From Lethocerus indicus (taxonomy: Eukaryota; Arthropoda; Insecta; Hemiptera; Belostomatidae): 64,000 bases of DNA. The notes beneath the pieces were generated by a model that worked only from the letters and a program-made list of their open reading frames with translations, was not told the DNA's origin and ran no database searches. Below are positions 23,459 to 35,400 of this stretch, piece by piece. Position 1 is the first letter of the stretch, and every line of letters starts with the position of its first letter. The stretch is taken from assembly GCA_019843655.1 (NCBI GenBank), contig JACDQD010000003.1, positions 30,740,224-30,804,223 of the forward strand, written 5' to 3'. The position numbers and the translations under genes were made by a program.

Positions 23459-26400
23459 GTGAGTTCATGAACGAATAAGACATGCATAATATTTCCGTCA
23501 CTTTATATTTTAAATTTTGTTTCGAAACAATATAGAAAACCAAAGAAAAATACAGTAATCCAGTACATGGAATTCAATTCGCAAGTAAAACGTGTGAGTA
23601 ACATTTACCCTGAGGATATCTACTTGTCCTCCTGTTGAAAGTCGTGTGCGGTACTCGGGACTGGACACGTACGAGACTCGTACAGAAAAAATGCTATTTA
23701 GAGTACTGAGAGCTATTATTTCCATTGTCTTATGGTGGTCTATTTCTAATTCTGAGCCCGATTCCAAGAGGCGTGTACCCTGGAGGAGGTTTAGCTGTTC
23801 AGAGCCGGTGACATTCAAGGCACTCTAATCACGGGACAGATTGATCCTATTCGAATATGATTACAGGGGCCGACAGGATTTTATTTTTTATCCATTCCGT
23901 ACCCTTTTACTATCATCTCAGTGTCGGATGACCCCCAATTACACCTAATGTACGAGCCGGCTTGCAGCAAGACCCCTCTCCCCGTCCTGTGTGTAGGATC
24001 AATTAGTGTAAATCTTGTTACAGAAGGCAAAAAGATTTTATTTTGCCATTATTAGTCAATTTAAATTCGAAATCATAAATGGCTGTGACGTTTGTTTGGA
24101 GTAGTGTTCACTTCTTATCGAGCGACCTCATTGTGCCCGAAGAACACTCTTCAGTAGTACCACCCTCGAGCACCTCTTGCGATCGTGATTCTTCATTTAT
24201 TTAACGAGGTTCTTTAGTTGGCCAGAAATCTCGGAGCGGTGTTGACGCAATGTTGTACGAACTGCTGGACGATGACGCCCGGACAGGTGAAGACCCTTTT
24301 TATTTTTGAACCGGTCTCCGGTCTTCTTTTTCTATTTACCGGGCTAGACCGATTTCCCGTTTAACTGAGCATAGTTGTGTGTGATCGCGGCATTGAGCCA
24401 GTGACCGGACCGAGTGAGTAAAGTGTTTTTCTTAGTGTCATTATTTCTGTAACATTTACCTATTATTTTTAAAACTCCGTCCTAGGCCTGTGGCCGCTCA
24501 TAAAACTGATTCCTATGCGCCTAGGTCCATGCCCAAGAATGAGGCTGTACTTTCGACTCTGTGTGGACTAGAACTATCTCGGATACTATGGTACTATCGT
24601 TGCCTTGGTACTTGTGGTCGTTATTAGTATACTTCGACATGTTATTCCTTATGTTAGCTGATGTAGTTAGTGTTGTGTCGCTACACCCGTAAACCACGAA
24701 CTCCCATGAGGCATCTGAAGCCGATATATCGGATGGTTGTTTTATAAATGATCTCCTAAAATATCTTTAATTTTATGAGACACTCACCCCATTTCCCCAA
24801 TGGCCTATCTATTGCACTTAAATATTGCATTTTGGAATTCCTATTTGATAACGACTACAGATTAACAACAATTTATTTATCACATTTTTTATTCATTCTC
24901 TCTTCTGGTTGGTATGTGTGAATGTTAAATCCCAACTTAACTTCCACGTTCCAAGTTTCGAATTAGAATTCGCTGTTATCTCGTTAGCGCCACCTCTGAG
25001 GTTATCTGAATGAGTTTGCTATCTGCGTTGATATGGTATTATTTTCATTTGATTAATTAATTTTAATTACGCCTAATTTAATCCGATATTCATTTGTAAG
25101 ACGAAATATCTTCTCTCTCCGCTCTCTGTTGGTACAGAAACTACGAAGGGACAATTGTCCGACAATGCAACAATGTAGGGTTAATGTAGTGACCCGATAA
25201 TGTGCATAATCGATATCAGAGGGATGGCGTAGAAGCTATATGTATCCCGTACATCACAAGTATTGCACGCCATTTGAAATATCTCGAAACGTGGATAAAT
25301 CCGCAATTATTTAGTTGCCAACCCATTTAGTGTACGCTTGAAGAACGGTTCAGGCTATTCCCCGTCGATTGTATTGGGTTGACAACTAAGTAATTGCGGA
25401 TTTCACCAACAAGTGGCGTTGTACATATTTTTAAGTACGTCAACATCTTTGCACAGGTAAGCCGTAGATGGTTTTGAATGCACATATAAGATACATTCAG
25501 CTTCTCTGCAATGTCCCTTGTTGAACTATGGCGATCTCAGTCAGTAAGGCCTTTATTTGGTCGTCATAGACCTTCACTGGACGTCCGGAGCGCTCCTCGT
25601 CTTTTAATGAAAAATCCCCCGACCGGAATTTTGCGAACCGGTAATGACCGTTCTTTTAAGGCTGCATCACCGTACACAGCGTACAACTTTTTATGAGCAA
25701 GTGAGGCATTAACACGTTTGCGAAAATAAAACGGCAAAATGTGACGGAAATGCTCACTTCGGTTCACCGTGTTTTAGCTTTTTATACACACTCATAATTC
25801 AACTCGTCAATGTAATTTTGATACTGAATGTTTCAGAAAGGACCAAATAATAACATATCAAAGAATCTTATCTTATCTGTGCAAAGATGTTGACGTACTT
25901 AAAAATATGTACAACGCCACTTGTTGGTGAATTCCGCAATTACTTAGTTGTCAATCCAATAAATTGGGAACACAGGTAACACTTTTGGATTGGAAGCGAA
26001 AAATAAAATCGATATTTATTGTAGTTTCGCTCTTCAGACTCTGTTACTTTCGAGGCACTCTAACCACAGGACAGATCGATCTATATAAATATTATTACAA
26101 GATTATTTCTTCTCCCCCTTTTAGGATTTTCCGATCGGATTTTGATTTCGGCTACTTGTCCGATTAAGCGGAGTAGATCCCGGCAAAGACTACGGACTAT
26201 AGTAATTGTGTTTTGCACAGGGGATGAGGAGGAGTGCCGGGAAGAGCGGGAATGGCTGGAGAGCGTCGGTCTGGGCGGCGTTGTGGAGGCTGCTTGGGCC
26301 GGGGGCCGTCCGGTGACGGAGGCCGAGCTCTCGGGGGCGGTCAGCGCCAGCGCCCTCTCGGCCAAACAGGCGGCCGCCGTACACACCAGGATACAGTCGG

Positions 26401-29400
26401 TCAACAACACGATATCCCTCAGGGCCCACAGGCACAGGCACAGGAACAGGCCGAGGAAGCCCGACATCAGGCACCTCTTCGCCGACCCAGAGGTAGCTCT
26501 TAACTCTTAGCCTTAGTTCTCTCTTTTAATGGGGGGGGGGGGGGATATCCTTGGCCACAAATAAAATACACTGGTACCCCGCAGTTAACGGGGGTCTTAA
26601 TTCGTTCCAGAACTGAGACTGTTATCGGAGCGGACTGCAGAGCGTCCACGACAACAGACACGGAAACATTACTCACCATTAATTCGTTAAAGATGAAGAA
26701 CGAAGAGAATTAAATTTATTCAACATTAACTAACTAAACACGTAGTAAAAGAGTTGAGATGACGCACTAAAGTAAAATTAGGTACGATGACAAAAAAGGG
26801 AAACACCGATCAGAGTCTTGTTTGTGGTAACTCGGCAGCTTGTTACTTTCTGTGGCGTATTCGAAACCTAGACTGCTATACGGGTCATTTTTCATTCCGT
26901 GAATTAGACCGTTGTCACTGTATACTGACCCTAACGACAGCCGATTGTTAAATAAATAGATTTCCCTTCAATGACGACTTAAAACTGGTTCCAGATTTGT
27001 CTCCTTATACATCCCCTTGTGACTGAACTGCAAAATAATGGGGCCCCGATATTGTTCAATGAGAGAAGCACTTATTAAAACACGTCACCGCGTTGTTGCG
27101 GATTTTCTTTTTGTGGCCGTTGAGTTGATATCGAGATTTTTCCTTTGTTCATTTATTGTCCACTTTCCGCTGTATTGTTATTTTGGATTCAATTAAAGGA
27201 GGTGGTACCGCGGATATGTTTAAAATTGAAAATATTCGTAGAGACGTATTCAAAAAGGAGACTCTGCGATTGTTTCGGCCTGGCCCCAAACAAGAGTTGG
27301 TACTGTTGAACAAGATTTGCTGGAGGATTCGTTCTGCGGGATCGTCGAGGTTGGTAGACAGAGGCAGTGGGCGCGGGCTGGGAACTGTCGCGACACTTCC
27401 CTTGTCCCCCGTGTTGTCGGACAAGACGTCCCCGTGTCGTGCGAGACACATGTCAAAGCGCAATTGTGTCTAGGTGTTCCATCCAACTTACACGGCCGCT
27501 AATGGCCCTACATCCCGCCGACACAGCTCGGTCAGTTGCGACACCACAACTGACATGTTCAACCTTGGACACCTCTGAACAACTACTTAACTGGAATAAA
27601 CCCTTATACGACTATTGTCGAGGTACTCGAACCTAAAAGAGTCTTAAGTATTAAGCTACCTGTTCCGCCTGCACACTTTCGTAGAGTTAGGGTGACTGGT
27701 CAGAGTAGTTTAGGCTGTTAAGGTGGGGGGGGGGGGTTTATAGTTCTGTTGTCCTTGTTAGACATGTTTGTTTTCGTGCTATTTGTCTGTTTCCATTTTA
27801 AGTGAGCAGAGAAGATTAGAGTGTTGGAAGAGCTTTGGGGACGTATTAAAAAAATTATATGAGCAGAAATTCAGATCAGAATATGGTCTGAATCTGGACG
27901 AAAGAAAGATACGAATTCGCTGAGTGTAGGAAGGATTTTTTCCAATGATATTACAAATCTTTCGTGTACCCCCAAAAGAAACACCTGAAATTCGCTTGTT
28001 TACTCTATCGAAAGAGAGAGGGAGTGTCAGGTTGTAAATGTTGACCAGAGAGAGAGCGCCGATTTAATTAAGGGGCTCACCCACGAGCTCTTGATGGAAA
28101 AACAGAGAACCTATTATGAGAAAATTAATTTAAGTTCATCCACCAATCGCGAAGGTCGTGACTGTTCCCTAGAAGGTTTTTGACTTGTGTAGTGTTGGGG
28201 GACTTTTGGTTAACGTCCGGGTGTTGGAGATGGGCCAAGGTTGGTGTACTCATATTCTCCTTATTTCTCACATGTTCCGATATCCTTCCTTCGGATATTA
28301 CAAAACGGAATGAAAAAACGTGGAAATAGAATACGGTCAAAGAAACAGGGGGCCAGAGTCGCGCCATCTCTGTACCAGCCCGTGAATTAAAGCTGCGCGC
28401 TCTCTCGGCGACCTTTACAACCTTACTCTCTCTGTCTCGGTAAACAAGTGAATTTCAGGTGTATCTTTAAAGATGGGGGTGGTTCCCTCGATGTTTTCAG
28501 AGTATCATAACGCCTGATAATGTCTATTCTAAAATTGACTCTAAAATAGAAAGCGTTCATTAAGGAACGAACTACCTAAAGTCGCAGAAATCTGGTAGGA
28601 ATATATTTGGGTCTACACTTTGTTGACTTGGAACCTTCTCTCATGACGTATGGGTAGATTAGAAACACTTTCTACAATTTAAAAATGTTGTTTAATACAC
28701 GCATACCGGCCAGAGGCCCGGGTGGAGCATTGGAATGTGTACCGTTTCCCGATATGTCGTAGGTCAGGGATGCGGAGTGTGATAAGCCAACGGGAGGTAG
28801 CACCCCCCAGAAGACGGATTGTTTCTGTTCAACCCACGCGGTCTATAAATAGACCGGGGCGGAACAAACTAGCCAGACTGTCTGCGCCGAAATCTAGCAT
28901 GCAAACGAGTGAGAGCCAAACTGACCTTTTATGAAGTAACCATACGGCCCGGGCGCAATACAACCTAAAGTAGTATTTTTTTGGGATAAAATATACTTGG
29001 GAGATAAAATATTTGGGAGAAAATATTTTTGAAATTTGAAAAGAGGTTCGAAGCGGCGTAGCCAAAGCGCAGCTCAGTCGACTGGAGATGAAACGGGCAC
29101 TTGACGTTCAGGACACAGATCTACGCCTTACACATGACAGGTGTCCAAACTGGCATATATAATAGGTCTATGACAAAAACCTGTCTCCCGCCGTTCAGTG
29201 CAATAAAAACTGTACTATTTTGTGCATACTATGTATGTAATAACGTTTTGTATATTGTTTTAGGCCGGTTGGAGCAGCGGGGCCGATTCGAGATCGAGGT
29301 CGGCCACTCCCGACTCTTTGGACTCCGACGAGCCTCCTTCACCGCCCTCCATACACAACCTCCACTACAGGCTCCATCCGTAAGTACAATCAACAATATT

Positions 29401-32400
29401 TTACAATTTTTTCCCCCCAAATACCGTAACTACATCTTGAGGACTTCGCTTGTCCTAGTTGATGCGAAAATAGATGAACAGTTGAGGCGACTGTGGTGAC
29501 CACTTCACTGTTATCGTTCACCGTAAGCCGAGGTTCTGCAGTAGGGGATCGTTTTTCACTCGTTAAATCCTGTTTAACGGATTTAAAACCGGTTTAAAAC
29601 GGTTTTGAAAACTCTATGACCCCCGGACAGCTCACAGAAGGAATAGCACGTACCACGGTGTAGGAGACTTGTGGGTGTAGGTAGCACTACTGGTGCACTG
29701 TTATTGTTCACCCTAACCCAATTTTCTGGCGTTGGGGGTTGTTTTTCATCCGTGAAATCCTGTTTACCGCGTGCGAGCTAATTTGGCTTGGAAAGGGCCG
29801 AATTTTTGGCTTGAAATTAGTCGAATTTGAATTTTCACTCGAACAGAGCCGAATTTGACTTGGCAAAACTGCGTTAACAGTAAACGACTGTCACAGCGCG
29901 AGAAGTACTAATATTGCCCTAACGGGAGAAGGTTGCTAGCCGAGGTTTAATGCGAGTCATGACATTGGACTTGTCGATTGTGACCGCGGTTTCCGTAAAC
30001 CTGGCGGCGTGTTGGGCCGTCGTCGTGGACGGGGCCAGGTCTATAAATAGAGGCGTGTCCGTTTATATAGACGCGTGTGTATATATAGTTCTCGAGAGAA
30101 GATGGTGAAGTGGTACCGTTGTCTAGTTGGGGCGGGATGGTGGAGGCCGGCTCAGTAAGCAATGTGAATGTTTTCCTGCCTGTTGTGGGATCCGGCAGAC
30201 GATCACTGTTTCTACCGACAGCTCGTCATAAACGAAAGGTCGGAAAATTTATTTTCTATCTCTTTTTTAGTCCGCTCGTGGCTCCCGGGAATGTCCTCGC
30301 TGTTGTCACCTTCGGCGCTTCGAGGGTGCTATTGAAGGTGGCGAGAAGCCCGAAAATAAGCGACCGGAGAACGAATAATCGGTTCTTTTTTTAAATTTAA
30401 AACGGTCGCAGAAGGTTCTATTGTTTGAGTTAGCTCTAATCGTCGTTAGCTTTCAGCCTCCTCATATTCCTCGAAGCTAATATATGCGAGCGTGTTTTTA
30501 GCGTATACAAATTTAATATTTTCATAATATTTTATACCCTCATAGGAAAAAAACATTTGTGCGGACGAAATAACAATAAAAATTCGAAGTTTTTTTAAGT
30601 TCATGGTCAAATATTTTTCCAGTGTGTAAAACCTTGAATTTTGTAAATTTATGTATTCTAAAAACGTTTCGAGGTCTTCTCTTTTATCGGCATCTCCCGT
30701 GTTTTGTGTGCGGAATCGTCCGAAATATTCGGTTGAAACGACGCCGCGCAAATGTTTGAGCGTGATCGTGTTTCGTTCATTTAGTAAATAAACCGGGCAT
30801 TATAGATAATACTTTTTATGATCGGTAAACACACGGGGTCGGATAGTGGAAGGCTTATAATTAATTATATACTTATGGTTATATATTTTGTCCACGTGTC
30901 CACCACCATGTCACTCGTGTAACCCTCTGACACTGTGTACCGATTGTAAGGGTTTTTTGAAACCTCTATAATGTAAAATAACATATAAAGAAATCTATTC
31001 GATTTAATACTTTGAAGGCCCCGCTCAGGCGTCTTCAGCAATATGATCCACTACACCTATCTGCTGGTTTGCAAAGTACATAGGACGACTTTGAGCCCAC
31101 GACTTTGACATCCCTTTATTAGTTTTCACCGTGTTCCAGTAGCGGGAGCCCGGGAAGCGGACAGAGGAATGACTGGAGGCGGCGTGTTGTCGGGGTTGGG
31201 GGCGGTGGCGGGGGCGGGGGTGGCCAACCCGGAGCCTCCTCCCCGGCCGGCATACTCTCCCACCAGGCACTCTTCAGGAGAGCCACCCGCTCCGGCAGCG
31301 ACATTGTAGCCTCAGAAACAGGTCTGTTCAATCCCACTTTATACCACACAATAGACTATACGATCAATAGCAACGCGGCTAGGTTGATGCCAATGCTCAA
31401 AAATGTATTCCATCCTGATAGATTCTCGGGAAACTCAAAATAACCTGTATCAATTTGACACTACACAATGGACGATGCGATCAATAGTAGAAGGTTAAAC
31501 AATTGATTCCTACTGGATTGTCACGTCATCAATTCGATAACCCACAAGGGTCGACACAATCAATAGCAACCCTGCTAGGTCCATGCCGATGTTGATAAAC
31601 TGAGTGACCATCCTACTATAATTCTCGGAAAACTCCAAATGTTCGGCATTACGCGTGTATCAAGTTGACACTGAACAATGGACAATGCGATCAATAGGAA
31701 GATTCCGCTAAGGATTGAATAAGTCCAGAATGATCCATCCTATTGGATTGTCGCATCGCTCACACTGTGTATCAGTTCGATAACCCACAAGACTCGATAC
31801 AATCAATACAATGCCAGTGTCGATAACGTGACAGCCTCCTACTAGGACCTACCTAGGGATCCTACTAGGTCCCAATTACAGTTACATCAATTTGATAACC
31901 CAGCTGGATTGATGAATAAATTAAAAAATCGACTATATCCCACTGGAGTTTCACAAAGATGTACATTGTAGGTGTAGATTCGAAAATTGTTTACATACTC
32001 TATAATAGCATTCAATCTATTACCATTCTCGTGTCTGTCACTTTCGGTATTCTAGAATGGACCATTCGATAAGTAGCAACGTGTTTTTCAGTTCATAAAA
32101 GTTGTGTTGTCATCGCAGAGGACTAACTCTGTCCCCCATTCTTCGAGTGTACCGATAATCCACCAAAACGGGCGGTACAATCAATCTTCTTGTCGAGTGT
32201 ATCAATTCGATATCGAACAATGACCGAAACGACGATCTAAAATAGCGGCCGACCTATATATCATGATGTAAAGGTGTTAAAATATCTATCGCCTTGAGGG
32301 GAAACTCAAATCCCACTCAAGCTGTTTTCCGTATTGCGGGTGTATCGATGGGGTACTTCCACATCAATCGCAGCCAGGCTGGGTTGATGCAAAGGCTGAC

Positions 32401-35400
32401 AAATCCTAATTTACTTTCAGTTTTTAGTTTGAGTTGATCGGGTTTTTAAACACTTGTCAATTGTGATAAATCGAGTTTTCCGACACAAACCCCATGCCTA
32501 GGAACATTGGAGCGCGGAAAACGCGTTGCTGCCAGCCGCAGCAGTGCAAACGGTATGATTTACCTTTTTTAATTTATTATTATTATTTATTTTTACTTTT
32601 CAGCTGACGGAATAACAATGGTAGGTTACCAAAGGATAGGCAGTCTTAGAGTGAGGGAGAGGACGAAAAGCGAAAGTGACCCACTCAGTTTAAACACGAT
32701 ACAACCCGGTACTTCTCCACCCAAACAACAGTAAGCTATATCAAATTCGCATATTTCCAGTCTGGATTTGTTTAAGTTGGCGTACGTATTTCCCAATATG
32801 TTGTGTATTGTCGTTAAAATATTGGAATATTATAAGTAAAACATAGAGACTGTTTATTTTGTACCACTTTTGTACAGAAACAGTCAACAATCAAGTTTTA
32901 TCATTAACGATCGGATTGCTCATCGATTTGTACTGCCTGTCTGAAGCACCTATTTGAAGTGTTCTGTTTCTCGCAATACAAATTCCGTGTTTTTTCAATA
33001 TAGACATCAGAAATAATGATTTTTAGGATGGAGGGAATAGACGATGGAGCACCAGTCTAGAATTCTGAAGGACGCAGAGTTACAAGTGCAAATAACAGTG
33101 CAGTGAAGATGCCCAAAAAACATCCAAAGTGCCAAAACTGTGACTAACACCGCTACTGAAGATGGCGAACGGCCGAAACCGGTCTAGTCACTATTGGCAC
33201 TTTGGATGTTTTTTGGGCATCCTCACTGCACTGTCACTTGTACTGTGGTGGTTGTCAGTTTGTCGTATGGATATATACTTGTCTTGTTATTGTGTTTTTT
33301 TGGGGGGATGTTGTTTGTCTTATTTGAGTTGAGGGGGGAACATACAAAGTGCCAATAGTGACTAAAACCGCTACTGAAGATGTCAAGCAGCCGAAACCGG
33401 TCTAGCAAAAGACCAAACCAAATGAGAGGAGACAGAAACATCACGAACCTACAATATATTTCGAGCAATTCTGTTAATAAAACGTGTGCTGTGTTGCAGC
33501 AGTGTTGTGTGCGTGACGCGCAGCCACGACAGCCTGTTGGACAGCGGCCAGAGGCGGCACCACCACCACCACCGGCACCATTCACACTCGGACCATCGCA
33601 AACTCCAGAACAATTTCGACGACAACGAGAGAGCCGTCGCCTCGATGGGCTTCGAACAGTTGTGGGCCACCTCACTCTCCCCGGTCATAAACAACGTCAG
33701 TTCTAAAACCCAATCCTATTCTTTATCAGTATTAACGTTAATTACACCTAATAGAACATCAAATCTCGGTTCCTTTCACGTCCATACTCCTCAGATCCTG
33801 ATTTCATCGTTCGATACCTCTCCTCTGTTCCCTGCCCATTATCTTAAACCTTTACACGCCGTTGTCCCCTCTGAGGGGACATTAAAATTTATTAGTGATT
33901 ACGGGGAATTAAGTTATTTCTGCGCAACTTTTTGAGACGTGCCTGTTTAGCTCGATGTTTTCTCTTGGAATGTGGCGCGAGACATCGAATCAAAATATAG
34001 TAAAATTACTATTATAAGATATATACAAGAGATCTCATCGAGTTTTGAGTTTCAAAACTGAGCTCAGTCCGGTTTAAAGCGTCGATCGCGAGATTTTTTA
34101 GAACAATGGCAAAACGTTCAAACAGGATTCAGTCTCATGATGCAAGTAGTAGTGAAGACGAGCTCCAGATAGACGTTTATACAGATACGTTCAAAAAGAC
34201 TAAATCTAGACATCGGCCAACCACCGAGGAGTAGCCGGTAGCCAACATCCAGAATGGTCCGGAGTGCAAAGGGTTAAACGCAGGGATGTCCTCGGGCTGT
34301 AACCCAGAGAAGAATGATTACCTCTAAAACAAAAAACAAAAAAATCACTTGGGTGGAGAGAAGAAAGAGACAACTTTATTTCCCGCGAAAACAATTTGAA
34401 AGTGAACTTCCGAGAGCAAGAGTTTAACCCCCGAATGGCGCGCATACTTTATTGTATTATTATTTATATTAATCGTTCTATTTACAGTTTGATATCTGGT
34501 ATTTTAGGAAATGTACAGCAGTTGGCACGGCGGCGGCGAAGAGGAGGACGGTGGTTGCGGCAAGACTCGGGTTGACTTTCTGGCCGAAGAAGACCTGACC
34601 ACCCTGAGGCCGCTGCTCTTCGTCGAACTGACCGCCATTATGGACAGGGCCGGCCTGCGGGTCGGCAAGCTCAAGCCGATCAAGAGAAAGCGCAAAGAAG
34701 GTAAAGAAATGCGCAGATACGAAATACCGAGAAGAATGTTCGTGTATATACGCGTTGAATGTAAACAGTACCACTTTATAACTAACGATTAAACAGTTGA
34801 CATTTCCGAAACAGAAGCGAGATTGGGCCAAACAATAGTTCAGTTTGGAAGTTACACTTCGCTATCGAGTCGTGAGATACCCCAAAAATAATGGGTGGAA
34901 ATACCTAGTTTTTAGATTTCGTGTTCTTCTGTCTCATCTCGCCGGTTTCGTCTTTTGCCGGACCGGTTTCGGCTGCTTGCCGTCTTCAGTGGCTGCGTTA
35001 GTCACTTTGGCATTATGGATGCTTTTTCTCATTTATTATATCCCTTTGTTTATTCTTGGAAATTTCCGTGTTCTCTACCACTCCCTTCTCTTCGCCTTTC
35101 TTGCCTGGGTCTATTAATTTTAAAGATTTGTTTATGTTCATTGTCTCGTGTCCGGAGTATATAATGTGGTCGGCGAAGTTGGATTCGGTTTTATATTTCA
35201 CTCCGCTCTGTTTCTATTGTTTGTTTTGTTGTCAAGACCAAACCCTTCGAGGGGAGACTGAGGAACACGAAACTACCTTATTCCAACCCGAGTGTTTACT
35301 TTCAGATGTTCGAATCGGTTTTCTGGCATATCGTCGACCATAAAACTCCGCATATTAATATTGTTTCAGTAGCCGAAATGCTTTTCTTTTTCAGACGGAA

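Larger units (their letters stand above)
23459..26220 (+). other. RhoGAP intron with mariner relics
   Basis: Intron of 2.76 kb. It holds a deleted mariner (25374-25959), an older mariner end (25300-25329) and a pair of about 40-bp similar segments at 23804-23846 and 26041-26080 (shared block GGCACTCTAA, GGACAGAT). The rest is unremarkable. Confidence 0.8.
33041..33447. mobile_element. Compound Penelope-like fold-back insertion
   Basis: A sense fragment (33041-33187) with a good hammerhead-like core is joined at TAG to an antisense copy of the family's central segment (from 33185). That segment runs into a sense core (33370-33406) and tail. The centre is inverted relative to the 12.5-kb copy. 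It lies in the intron between exons E and F, and its tail ends about 50 bp before the exon F acceptor. Confidence 0.7.

Noticed and set aside
26081..26474. Minus-strand and alternative-frame proteins over RhoGAP exon B
   Set aside because: GC-rich exon shadows. Only the + frame matches ARHGAP18 and joins in phase.
33223..33675. 150-codon minus-strand frame
   Set aside because: A chimera of RhoGAP exon F antisense and the Penelope-like insertion.
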